The position numbers were made by a program, and so were the translations under genes. Under the pieces are notes generated by a model. That model searched no databases, was not told the DNA's origin, and saw only the letters and a program-made list of their open reading frames with translations. Positions 1 through 10,700 of a DNA stretch of 64,000 bases are shown here, piece after piece. Each line of letters opens with the position of its first letter. Positions within the stretch are counted from its first letter, which is position 1. The DNA is from Bedellia somnulentella. Taxonomy: Eukaryota; Arthropoda; Insecta; Lepidoptera; Bedelliidae. The stretch lies in NCBI GenBank assembly GCA_963576735.1, contig OY755197.1:5220501-5284500 (forward strand), in the 5' to 3' direction.

Positions 1-123
1 ATTTCCCATTGGGGTAAGCAAATACGTTCAATCACATATATGCATACATATACTAACGCCATTACCTCTCATTGGGGTAGGCTGAAACTATCGATCGCCA
101 CTTCGTACGACCCCGGCAATTTT
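1..123 (-). mobile_element. LINE-A (RTE-clade) 3' tail fragment
   Basis: Complementary-strand copy of the LINE-A 3' end: a CATACATATACTAACGCC block, then ATTGGGGTAGGC, then the conserved TATCGATCGCCACTTCGTACGA segment. A second partial ATTGGGGTAAGC lies at the very start of the window, so two tails may be stacked here. Confidence 0.6.
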
Positions 124-394
124 TTTAATAAATATGCTTTTATTTTTAAGTCATATAGGAGTTCCCGCCTATTTAATATTTTGTGTGAAATATGACGTAA
201 AAATATTTGGAAAAGGTTGTGTACATGAATAGGATATATGTAAGTATAGTAGCGAAAGAGATATATAGACGCAATGTGTCGTCGTTTATTAAATGAGAGT
301 GGGATAGTTCATAAGAGAGTCCGATTGAGAGCGTTTTAAAAAAAGGCGGGAGCAATTTCGTACGACTGCCCGCAAAATCGCGCGCTCGCGAATG

Positions 395-504
395 ATTCAG
401 GAACTGAAATCGGTGTAGTGGAATAACAAGCGTCTGTGGCCTTCTGCGGCAGTGACTGTGAAGGACCTCCGATTTCAGGAACGATAAAAGTGTAATGGAA
501 TAAG
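395..504. repeat. diverged direct repeat, about 32 bp, two copies
   Basis: Positions 395-427 and 473-504 are similar: TTCAGGAAC ... GTGTA(G/A)TGGAATAA. They sit just upstream of the truncation point of the CsRn1-like element. Origin not recognised. Confidence 0.45.
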
Positions 505-510
505 CTCTTA

Positions 511-1917
511 ATGCAGGAAATGGGAATCTGTCGTCCTTCGAAAAGCGCGTGGGCTAGCCCGCTGCATGTAGTTCCGAAGAAAAACGGCGACATTCGCCCA
601 TGCGGTGATTATCGCCAACTCAACGCAATAACAAAGCCCGACAGATACCCAATCCCTCGACTGCAAGATTTTACGTATATTTTAACTGGTAAAAAACTTT
701 TTTCAAAAATAGATATAAATAGATCGTATCATTGTATACCTACAGCACCGGGAGACATAGAAAAAACCGCGATTATTACACCATTCGGTTTGTTTGAGTT
801 CCCCAGAATGACGTTCGGTTTGCGAAACGCAGCCCAAACCTTTCAGCGTTTTATGAATTTTGTACTTAGTGACCTTGATTTCTTATATTCATACCTTGAT
901 GACGTAATTATCGGTAGTTCGGATGAAATAACTCATAAAAAACATTTAGACATAGTTTTTGAAAGATTGCAAAAGTTCGGTATAACTATTAATTTAGCAA
1001 AATGCTCATTTGGTCAAAACAAACTCGATTTCTTAGGATACGAAGTTAGCCCCGCTGGAATACGACCTTTAGGTGACAAGGTACAGGCTATTGTTAATTA
1101 TCCTAAACCGCAAACCATTCAGGATATGAGAAGATTTTTGGGAATGGTTAATTTCTATCGTGCACATTTACCGCATGCTAGTAGTTATCTTAATGAATTA
1201 AATAAGTATTTGTCAAGCGCGAAAAAGAATGATAAGTCTCCGATTGTTTGGAGGGATTCCGCAAACGATGCATTTTCGCAGTGTAAAGCAGGTCTTCAAC
1301 AGGCCGCTACATTGTCGTATCCCGATCCGAATGCGAAACTCGCTTTAATGACAGATGCCTCGAACACTAGCGTAGGTGCAGTTTTACAGCAGAAAAGTAA
1401 TAACATTTGGGAACCGTTAGGTTATATGTCAAAAAAGCTAACAAACGCTCAACAAAAGTACTCAACTTATGACCGCGAACTTTTGGCTATTTTTATGGCT
1501 ATTAGGCATTTCAGGAAATTATTTGAAGGTCGCCAAATAACTATTTATACTGACCATAAACCTTTAACATTTGCGTTTACAAAAATCACAAAAAGCGAAA
1601 ATGAAATACCACGCCGCGCGAGACATTTGTCATTCATAAGTGAATTTACTACGGATATACAGCATATAAACGGACCCGACAACAGTGTAGCCGATGCTCT
1701 GTCGCGCATAGAAACTGTATTCTGTCCGTCAGCAATTAATTACGACGAATTAGCTGAATCGCAAAAAAACGATGAATACATATCACACATTTTGACGAAC
1801 AAAGATAGCGACACTAAAGTTAAATTAAAGAAAATATTTATTCCTTCATGTAACAAAGATATTTATTGCGAAATATCAACATCCCAAGCCAGAACTTATT
1901 TAACACAAGCTCTGCGC
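511..1917 (+). pseudogene. pol fragment: reverse transcriptase and RNase H of the CsRn1-like element
   Basis: The open frame starts inside the RT domain ([20 protein letters not shown] is the usual region just before motif 1) and lacks the protein's beginning. It continues through the catalytic YLDD box (nt about 889-900), the LDFLGYEV and FLGMVNFYR motifs, and RNase H ([30 protein letters not shown]). Similarity to pol ends at residues ALR near nt 1917; the frame then runs by chance into inserted DNA until a stop at 1987-1989. The expected next residues (VIFNSLHNLSHPG) are found in frame 2.36 kb downstream at 4279. This is a disrupted copy, not a working enzyme. Confidence 0.85.
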
Positions 1918-2401
1918 ATGAAGGCTAACAGCCATCTGCCGCCCCGTTCTCCGCACAGGGACCCGCTCCAGATTGACATTGAAATTTAGGGTTTTTGCTT
2001 TATAACTCCATAATTAGGATGAAAAGACTAAAAATTATTCATACAGATGATAGACTACTCAGTTGTCTACGCAAATATTACGTAATCGATAACATATATG
2101 CAGTATTCTGACAGCAATATCAGACTTTACGATAAAAAAGCCCCCCACAAATTATTTTTTTTCTTAGTCGATTATTATTGAAAACGAATGAGAACCGTCA
2201 TTATTAAAGAAAAGATATTGAACTTGAACATATATTTTATTTAGAGTGTGATTGTTTCATTGAGCAGGTTTCATTGAGTTTGAAAACTACCAAAATCAGT
2301 GAAATTTTCGAGGGAGGCCCTTAATGGGCCGAAGTGAGTAAAAAAACTAATAAAGCAGTTATAGAAAGTTTGTTTCAATTTACAAATTTTGAATAATTTA
2401 A

Positions 2402-2823
2402 TTAAGGGCGTCCCCGGAAAAATAGGTTGATATTGATTGTTTGGAAGTTCTATAAAGTCTGATTTGATGATATTGATATGACATGAATAAAATATATGTT
2501 GGTGATTAGTTCATGGTGTTAAAATTTAATGTTTAACATTTTAATAAATTGCTGAAAAATATGATGAAAAAAATTGAATTGGAACATGCTTTGTTTTCAT
2601 AAAAACCGTATAGGCTCCACTGGCATAACATACATGTGAACTCATGTGTCTACATACGCGTAGCTTTAACATCTGTAACTTTTCATTTAAACATTGCAGT
2701 TATTCAATAAAACTAAATAAACTACATCTATCCTGCGCGCGCGTTTTTTCCGTCCCTGTCACTCTCAGTAAATTTGACGTAAGAGTGAGCGCAATAGCTG
2801 CAAAATGCCGGGGATGCCCTTAA
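2402..2823. mobile_element. piggyBac-like MITE with TTAA duplications
   Basis: Ends are TTAAGGGCGTCCCCGG (2402-2417) and CCGGGGATGCCCTTAA (2808-2823), giving 12-bp terminal inverted repeats with one mismatch inside TTAA/TTAA. TTAA target sites are the hallmark of the piggyBac superfamily. Non-coding, about 414 bp internal. Confidence 0.6.
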
Positions 2824-3261
2824 GTTTATTTATAAAAAAATACCAAGTATAAAACATTAGAACTCATTTTCCCTCATTCATCAGTGCAAAGCGGCAACAT
2901 TACGCGTGCCTCACTGTTGACCCCTTAATAGAGTATAATTTCATTCTCTTTACCTCGCCTCAAATGAGGGCTACCTCATGAAGTAAAAAAAGGCTCTCAC
3001 TCAATACTCATTAAAAAGAGTGAGATATACAACATACAATCAATTGCAAATTAACGCCATTTCGGTTCGAACTACTTCAAACTACGAAGGAATCACCCGA
3101 CCGAACCGAAGCTCTAATTCCATACATTAACGCCTACATGCAATACTTACTTTATCTATTGTATCGTACGTACGTACGTTCATCATGTCAACAATTACAT
3201 AATGTTAACATGATCCATGCCATGACACATCATGACATGACACAATGACACGAAGAATTTT

Positions 3262-3424
3262 TTGGTTTATATACTCTAATAAAGAAGAAATCATACCGCG
3301 ATGTAGCAATTACCGACAGTGCCATCTATTGGTGAATATGCAAATCACAGCGCGCTTTTGTATGAGGTTTGCGCTGTTAAAAACTACAAAGTGAGGATGG
3401 AGGGAAGTTTTTATTTCCAGCCCC
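3262..3424 (+). repeat. dispersed repeat G, copy 1
   Basis: About 160 bp beginning TTTATATACTCTAATAAAG and ending near TTTCCAGCCCC. It matches, in inverted orientation, 32401-32590. No coding potential; class unknown. Confidence 0.7.
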
Positions 3425-4098
3425 TGAGTGTAGCTTTGTGATTTCTGTGAAAGCGCTCATATGAACGGTTTAGTATTTTCGAACATAAACTAATTTTTAG
3501 AATGAGTTGAAGTTGAGTTGAGTAAAACGCAATGAAGAACTATAACAACTACAACTACTGGCGCCATCTAGTATTTAATATGTACATTAGTAATTATTTG
3601 GTTTTGGTCACGGGCGCGATGGCTTATTTCATGTGTAATTTCGCTGTTTCTCTACTGATTTCTATGATTTTTTTTTATTGAATAGGTAATAATGTTACCT
3701 TTTTTAAATTAGGGATGAGTGAGAGTATTATAAACGTAAGAGTAAACAAATATAATCAGAATACTCCGAACTACTAAGCTATCAGGAGTTACACGTGATA
3801 TTGTGAGTCAACCATAAAAGATAGACATATGCTGTTGAACATTTTTTTTAGAAAATTTTATGAAGATTTTTTCCTTAATACATACATTTTATGTAACTTT
3901 AACCATTAAGGCTGCACACGCGACGGAAGTTTAAAAAATGGAGTAACTTGTCCCGTTTTTCCAAGATTTCCCAAAATTCCCCTTTACTACTCTGCTGGAA
4001 AGTATACAAAAACCTGTGCAGGAGTATGAAGAATAATTGTACCAAGTTTCGTTAAAATCCGTCGAGTAGTTTTTGTTTCCATAAGGAACATACAAACC

Positions 4099-4134
<36 letters not shown>
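4099..4134. repeat. GACA microsatellite
   Basis: Nine uninterrupted GACA units (CAGACAGACA...). They form part of the conserved 3' region of the repeat inserted in pol. Confidence 0.9.
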
Positions 4135-4136
<2 letters not shown>

Positions 4137-4275
4137 AATTTTACTGATTGCATTTTTGGCATCAGTATCGATCCCTAATCATCACCTGATAGTTATTTTC
4201 AAAATATATTTCATGTACAGAATTGACCTCTCTACAGATTTATTATAAGTATAGATAGATAGACAACCATATAGA

Positions 4276-5442
4276 CGCGTAATTTTTAATAGTCTCCATA
4301 ATTTGAGTCACCCTGGAATCAAAAGCACAAAAAAAACGATTACTTCGAAATATTTTTGGAAAGGGATGAATCACGATATTACCCAATGGACTAAATCGTG
4401 TTTACAATGCCAACGAGCAAAAGTTAGTCGACACACTTTCGCACCGCTTAAAAGCTTTGAAACAGCTGATCGGTTCGAACATATACATGTTGACATTGTA
4501 GGCCCGCTGCCTACGTCCCCCGACGGATATCGTTATTGCGTCACCATAATCGATAGATGCACAAGGTGGCCAGAAGCTATTTCCATTAAAGATATCACTG
4601 CCGAAACCATTGCAAATGTCATTTTTAAAGAATGGATTTGTCGTTATGGTTGTCCGATTAAGCTAACAAGCGACCAAGGTCGCCAATTCGAGAGCAGTCT
4701 ATTTTCAGAACTAATGAAACTATTAGGGATACGCAGGATACGCTCTACCGCGTACCATCCCCAAAGCAACGGCGTAGTCGAACGATGGCACCGCTCTTTA
4801 AAAGCAGCACTTTCGGCTCGCCTTATTGCATGTGATAGTTCATGGGTAGAACAACTACCAATCGTATTACTCGGACTTAGAGCAGCTTATCGCAGTGACA
4901 CTGGTTATAGTGCAGCGGATATTACATTCGGTCGCAATTTACGTTTGCCAGGAGATTTTTATGACTCTAATCGAATTAACCCTAGTACCGATTCTTACAA
5001 CTTAGTTGATAATATTCGCGACGCAATTAGCAAATTTAAGCCGGTTGTTAAATCGCATAGTAACTCTAGATCATTTTTTGTACATCCCGATTTAAAAACA
5101 TGCGATTATGTATTTATAAGAGACGACACCGTACGTAGGCCTTTGAAACCCCCTTACGACGGTCCCTACCGCGTTATCAAAAGAGGACCAAAGGTTTACA
5201 AACTGCAGATAAATAATAGGCAAACTTCGATTTCCATAGATAGGCTTAAACCTGCGTACGTAATAAACAGTGACGATAACGATGCCCAGGCGAAGGCGCC
5301 TGCTGACGCGGCTCGAGACGCGCCGGTAGCCGATCCGCCGACATCGACTTCGACCACACAAAACGTGACGCCAAACATTTTAAAAACACGAAGTGGACGC
5401 TTAATCAAGCCTCCTTTGCGTTTTATAAATGAGAGCACTTAA
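4276..5442 (+). pseudogene. pol fragment: integrase of the CsRn1-like element
   Basis: The frame resumes as RVIFNSLHNLSHPG just after the insertion; the first Met-like codon (TTG, 4303) is not a true start. An HHCC zinc finger is visible (HNLSH ... CLQCQRAK), then the DDE core: Asp in VDIVGPLP, Asp in TSDQGRQF and Glu in NGVVERWH. A GPY/F module (PPYDGPYRVI) and a terminal TRSGRLIKPP motif follow. All catalytic residues are present and the frame is intact to its stop at 5440-5442, but it is severed from RT by the insertion. Confidence 0.88.
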
Positions 5443-5595
5443 AGTAGGTTAAGATTATTCATTTAATGTTTAGGTTAGGTTTGCATTTTTATTACAAATA
5501 ATCGTGTTATAAATAACAATACTTTCGTATATTTGATTTTATTTCGCACCCATACTCAGCTTGTAACACAGATAGTAATTATATCTTTATTTACA

Positions 5596-5907
5596 ATGGG
5601 CAATTATCAAGAAAAAGAATTCATTGTCAACCAGCAAAGTGAAGTAGCCGATAAAGTTAAAGAACATTTTAACCAATTGAGCATTTGGCTAGTCGTAATT
5701 GCTAGTTTGTTATCAGCAGTTATACTATTTTATGTTTGGAAACGGAGCTGTCATACTTTGAAAGGGTGGTTGCGCAAACAAGCCACTAGTGTAGCGCTAT
5801 CCTCGATACAGCATCAGCATCAGAATCAGTTTAGTCCACCAACTGCAAACGTCAGTATGAACCCCGCGACATCCGCTGCTGATCCTGTTCGCGTTGGATA
5901 CGCATAA
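5596..5907 (+). CDS. small single-pass membrane protein ORF, 3' of pol
   Basis: 103 aa from the first ATG (5596); the frame is open further upstream but without an ATG. It begins MGNYQEKEF, has a polar N-terminal stretch of about 30 residues, one clear hydrophobic segment (about residues 31-47, IWLVVIASLLSAVILFYVW), then a basic Cys-containing stretch (KRSCHTLKGWLRKQ), then a Q/H- and P-rich tail. It lies between integrase and the 3' LTR, the place where env sits in env-bearing elements. It is far too short for a normal env, and no signal peptide or furin-type site is seen. No family is recognised. It may be a membrane-anchoring accessory protein or an env remnant; both are guesses. Confidence 0.6.
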   Translation: MGNYQEKEFIVNQQSEVADKVKEHFNQLSIWLVVIASLLSAVILFYVWKRSCHTLKGWLRKQATSVALSSIQHQHQNQFSPPTANVSMNPATSAADPVRVGYA

Positions 5908-6320
5908 GTTAATTATAGGATGTTTTTGTTTTCTTCAAGGTTTGAAATCTTAATAATATACTATATAGTCTCTAAGTTAAGCAGTGAACAGTGAAATAAA
6001 GTGCGAACATTCAATTCATATGTGCTATTAAAATAAACATGTGTTTCTCTTAGACTAAGTTGTAATGTTAATTATACGTAGTGTAATGTTTTGTCTAGCT
6101 ACGATATAATAAGTAAGTACGATATAATATTGTAAGTAAGTAATTGGATCCAATTGTTTAGACTAAGCATCCGGTAGCCGGTATTCAATGTAGCGTAAGA
6201 TAAGAAATAGTAACTTTTAACTTTTAGCTTATACAGCGTAGGTAGGTAGACAGGTATCTACTTCTTTTCTTGTATTGTGTAAACTTGTTTCAAATATTTT
6301 TTTTGTGCTAATTTTTTTTA

Positions 6321-6330
6321 AAGAGGGGAG
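6321..6330 (+). promoter_or_regulatory. polypurine tract of the CsRn1-like element
   Basis: AAGAGGGGAG two bases before the 3' LTR; primes plus-strand DNA synthesis in LTR elements. Confidence 0.6.
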
Positions 6331-6332
6331 TA

Positions 6333-6522
6333 TGTAGGTGGTCCACCTCCACACATGTAAACCATATTATAACAATGTATCAAATTGCTGGCCAGTCAGT
6401 CAGCGACGTACCGCACTGTTATCTAGACATGTATTTTAAAAGATTAATAAATATGCATTAAGTGAACACGCATTTCATTTGGGGTCACCCACACCTTCTT
6501 GTAGAGACCAAGGGTCGCTACA
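6333..6522 (+). repeat. 3' LTR of the CsRn1-like element
   Basis: 190 bp starting TGTAG and ending CTACA (5-bp inverted ends, TG...CA). It contains an AATAAA signal near 6448. No 5' LTR partner is present in the window, so the end is defined by the terminal inverted repeat and the preceding polypurine tract. Confidence 0.65.
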
Positions 6523-7006
6523 GTTTCAACAATCCGCCAGGCTTTGTTCTGTGACGGTCAAATTGGGCTCCAGCCGCAGAAATTCCCGGTACATTGCTGC
6601 CCGATAACTTGTCCTTCCAGTTCTCGAACCCGAGGCCCTAAGTAAGCCCGCATGGCATTCCTATTCATTTCGATCGTCCATGCCATTCGGTGCCTTTTTC
6701 CACCAGCGGCGGGCACCGATTGCTGGGACTGAGTTGCCTCAGCTCCAGACGCGCCCAGCGATAGCCCCTGGGGAGTGGCACTATACGCTCATCGTTTCTA
6801 TCCTCTCGCATTTTACGATGAGCGAAGATTCACCCGGCCTCGGGGAGACCGTTATTACTCTATTTTGCGTTGAGACTAGTTTGTAGACACGCTCAACACC
6901 TACAAACTCAAGCGCTGACTAGTTGCACCGCTGGAATAGCAAGCTGGTGAACATATCATCCTGCCATTCCAACAATGGGCGGTGGGGTATAGCGTGGTTA
7001 TAAAAA
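6523..7006 (-). pseudogene. decayed non-LTR retrotransposon ORF
   Basis: GC-rich for this region. The complementary strand reads YREFLRLEPNLTVTEQSLAD just before 6523, preceded in another frame by MNRNAMRAYL, so at least one frameshift and stops are present. The LTVTEQSLAD phrase is typical of the N-terminal ORF region of some insect non-LTR elements, from memory. The CsRn1-like LTR is directly joined to it at SLAD, suggesting that the gypsy element inserted into this older element. Confidence 0.5.
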
Positions 7007-7208
7007 TACTACAAAATACAAAAATGAAATATTAAGTGTAAGTGTAAGAACGTCATAGAGCCGTGAAGTCAGTTCCATTTTGTTAGAAAAATGTTGTATC
7101 AAGATCAGTCCTGATTTAATATATTGGAAACACACATCCGACATTAAATACTATTCAGAAAGGAAACTACCATATGTAGTTAACAGAAAATATATTTTTT
7201 CCAAATAG

Positions 7209-7336
7209 TCACCAGTTTAGTGAAATTAACATCAACAGCTATCGCTCTTAAATATTCAGAAACTGTAGTAATTTTATCAGATATCAAAGAAGTAATATCC
7301 GAAATAGCAAACAATATAAATATCTAACTAAATTGT
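7209..7336 (+). other. possible terminal coding fragment, plus strand
   Basis: After TTTTTTCCAAATAG (a plausible splice acceptor) one frame reads TSLVKLTSTAIALKYSETVV and ends at a TAA at 7325-7327. Composition looks protein-like but no family is recognised, and no upstream exon was found in the window. It may be a relic. Confidence 0.25.
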
Positions 7337-7683
7337 AAGTAAAATTTTATATTGTTAATAATTACGGTTTTTGTTTGACTGGGTACTATATTTTGAGTTA
7401 GTTTGATCACTAGAGATTTTGCAATATGGCAAAAATGACCACACTTCCAATAACCAATATCTCAGAAAATCCGAAAATAATAGTTGAATGAGGATCATCT
7501 ATTCACGTAAACGTATGGTATTTTTTTATGATCTTCAATAACCTTCGAGTAATTTTTTGCAATTTGTTTTCGTTCATAAAGCTCAAGATCAGGACCACAG
7601 CGAAAAACAAAAAAAAAGTAGTTTGAAAGCATAAGTTTTAATTTTCTTAATAATTATTTAAAAACATTAATTATTTTAAAACA

Positions 7684-7744
7684 TTATAACTCAATATACG
7701 CTGCCATATTTGCAACTCCGCATTTATTATGACCTCTTCGTATT
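7684..7744 (-). CDS. C1A peptidase exon 8 (C-terminus)
   Basis: 61 bp after TTTCTTTCAG; completes Arg and encodes IRRGHNKCGVANMAAYIEL then TAA. The xCGVAxxAxYP-like ending matches family C-termini, which confirms the model. Confidence 0.88.
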
Positions 7745-10700
7745 CTGAAAGAAATAAAAATAAAGTATTATTTCGATGCTGGCATATACTCTTGCATATA
7801 CTACATATGATAGTACTAAACTAACATTCCAAAAATGATAAGTTATTGATGGAGCTTGTCACCAGCAAATATCTTGCAAATATAGACCGGCAAAGTCGGT
7901 CACAATCACAAAGAAGATTGGACGTATCAGACCCGCTTTTAAAAAGTTGCGAACATAGTGGAGTATATCAAAAAGAATTACACACCTTTACAAGTTCGAA
8001 TTTAGACGAAAAAATTGTAGATTTGAATGCAGCACAATAAAACAAAGAGAAAAACATGTTTATCTTATTTTGTATTCCTTTTCACCTCGTTGATTTTTGA
8101 ACAAAAAAGAAAAGAAACAGTATTCTCACTAACCACACATAGTATTTATTTGATTGTAATCTAGACTTAATTGCCTATTCATAACACCTAATCATATTTT
8201 TGTTTGCCCCTATGTTGTCGCTAACACTTAGAAACATATTCAAAACTAAGTAATCGGTAAATTCACTTACCTCATGTACCCGTTTTCCCCCCAATGTGGT
8301 CCCCACCAGTTGAGAAGTACCCAGTATTTAGGCGTGTATCCGACGAGCAGCATCGCATGGTTCATCACCCAGGATGTGCAGAAAGGATCATCGTATATAC
8401 CACTCCTGGAAATAATTAGAGGAATCAAAAACAGATCACTGCTTCGTAATGAATCTTCTGAAAGGGAAAGGTGGTTCATTATTCATAATTGTTACCGTTT
8501 TCCTCATTCAGCACTCACTCTCACTCAGGTCATATGTACATACATACATACATATACTCACGGCTATAAATCCCTAAATGGGGTAGCCAGAGCTAAGGAA
8601 TCAGAAATTCTTCAGCCACTTTTCCAAAGTTAAGTGGGGAAAAGATGGTAAAATAAAGGTCATATGTGTGTTTAATTTATCAAGTTAAGAACCTATGAAG
8701 AAACAGGCTGAATGGCTGAATTTTACTTAACGGCGATAGGCCTATTACGTTAATACACTGTCCAAACATAAAACGGGTTGAAAAAAATAATAAATGTTGT
8801 TCAGAATTTTTGGCACCTCTGTGAGAGATATACAACGTTAACGTTGAGTTAGAAAGTTAGAGTTACCTATACAACTGAAACGTTTTTGGCGATGCATTGA
8901 CCGCAACAGCTAAAGGTCCAATATGGGCTACCGCTCTTTCTATGGCGTCTTCATCCCCCTGTTCTATCAGCGACCATCTTCGAGGCTTTACTCGGGGGTA
9001 CCAGGGGTTTGCAAGGCAAACTCCATTCTGGAATAAAAAGACAAACATAGCTTGTAGGTTAAAATCTTGAGAGTGTTTAAAAATCTTGAGTAGTATGCGT
9101 TACGTACTCGTACTGAGAGCAATTATTCCAAAATTTAGTAATTCATGTAGTCAAAGCTTGAGAATATTTTTTTGTATAATTGTTAATGCCGTGCACTTCT
9201 TCTATATCTATAGCTAGTCGGTTCTTAAATACTGTCACTGGCCATTTATTTTTATTTGTTTAACCAAAAGTACCGTAAAAAAAGTACTCGATGTAGACCT
9301 AGGACTACGAGCTTACCGAAAAAATTGTGGAAATATTCTGAAAGCGCGTCTGATATCTATGAGAGCCAAAAAATGCAAAGTATTGCTTAAGCGGTACGCA
9401 AGAAAAAGACACCGCGATATCCTGTTTACAGACGAGTTTTTTTTAAATATTTAGGAGAGATACAACAAAACAAATGACAGGGTGTGCGCTACCAGCTCTG
9501 CGGCCGCTGGAAATGCCATTCCTAGAGTGCAGCACGGTCATCATCCATCATCAATCATGATTTAGTGGCGAGTGTCCTGCTACCGCCCCACTGAAATGTA
9601 TTTTTGTGAAAAAGGTGTCAAAACCAGTGCAAAAGTGTACGGAGACACGGTTTTAGATCGCATAGTAAAAGATCTGCCCCAGACACTCTTTGGATGGCCA
9701 TTTGTGTTTCAACTGGACTCTACACCTGCTCATAAGGCCAAAACAACTCAGGAGTGGTTTGAGCGCCAGAATTTCGAGCTATTAAGGCATCAAGATTGGC
9801 TCTCATTTAGCCCTCACCTCAATCTACTGGATTACAAAATTTAGCAGAAATTGGAGAAGCAGGTCTGTTCTAAACCTCACAAAAATTTGAGCAGCCTAAA
9901 GTCATCATTGACTAAAGCAGTGACCGATATTGACATGAATATGGGCCGTGCTGCTATTGAAGACTGGCCGCGAAGATTGAAGGCTTTTGTAAAAAATAGT
10001 GGCATTCGTTTTGAATAAATTTTGTGTTTAATTTAAGCTAATTCACGTTCAATTTCAGTCACGTTTTATTTTAAAAAAACTTTTTTTGAATATCATGACT
10101 AATTTGCATTTTGTAGCCAATTTTGTTTGTGACAGAATTTAAGCACCGACTAGGTACTTATATAAAGAGAAATGATTAATTAGTGTTTTCGTTTGTCTGT
10201 TAACAATAGGCTCTGCAACCACACAACCGATATAAAAATATATATTAAAAGTAACATGTAGCTTACTGACAAAAGTAAAGGTATATATCATCATGCAAAA
10301 TTTAATAAGGGTTGAGCAGCGATTGAAGAATCCTTCATTATTAGAATCGATCGGCGATCCACTTGTAAAAACTAAAAACGTTTTATTAATAAAAACCTAT
10401 TAATATTTCAAAACCAAACAATATGCTCATCCTCACCCATCCAACATAAGGGTAGTTCTTCTCAAAGTGCAGGCCCTCCCGTACCACGTACCGCAAAGCA
10501 GCTCTCAAAGACCCACCCTCACACCCAAAGTTACCGTCCACTGCACTACAGTCCACAATTTGCTGAGCACTAAAAAAATGATGTAGTCTATAAAAAAGGG
10601 TTGGTGTAAGAGGTGTTAAGAGCCAAGATGAAGTAATATCAGCCGCGGTAAAGCACTCGTCTTCGAAACCACAGGTCTCAAACCGGGCGGGGAAAATTCA

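Larger units (their letters stand above)
1918..4275. mobile_element. composite repeat insertion splitting pol
   Basis: About 2.36 kb of foreign sequence between the RNase H and integrase halves of one pol gene. It contains a TTAA-flanked piggyBac-like MITE (2402-2823), a dispersed repeat also found near 32.4 kb (3262-3424), a GACA microsatellite (4099-4134) and an end that runs into TATAGATAGATAGAC. That short-repeat end suggests a non-LTR-type 3' terminus for the outer element; this is inference. No long ORF is present. Confidence 0.65.
505..6522 (+). mobile_element. CsRn1/Kabuki-like Ty3/gypsy LTR retrotransposon, 5'-truncated and interrupted
   Basis: Order: partial RT and RNase H (511-1917), foreign insertion (about 1918-4275), integrase (4276-5442), small membrane-protein ORF (5596-5907), polypurine tract AAGAGGGGAG (6321-6330) and 3' LTR (6333-6522). 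The 5' LTR, gag, protease and start of RT are missing. The RT text around [13 protein letters not shown] and [12 protein letters not shown] resembles the CsRn1 clade (Kabuki of Bombyx is a member), from memory. The copy is dead because the insertion splits pol, although the surviving reading frames are open. Confidence 0.8.

Noticed and set aside
5092..5438. Two Arg/Ser-rich minus frames opposite integrase C-terminus
   Set aside because: Composition follows the plus-strand coding sequence; no independent support.
5533..5595. Longer start for the post-pol membrane ORF
   Set aside because: Upstream frame has no ATG; the first codon there is TTG.
6680..6886. 68-codon plus frame
   Set aside because: It opposes the decayed non-LTR ORF, whose recognisable text is on the minus strand.
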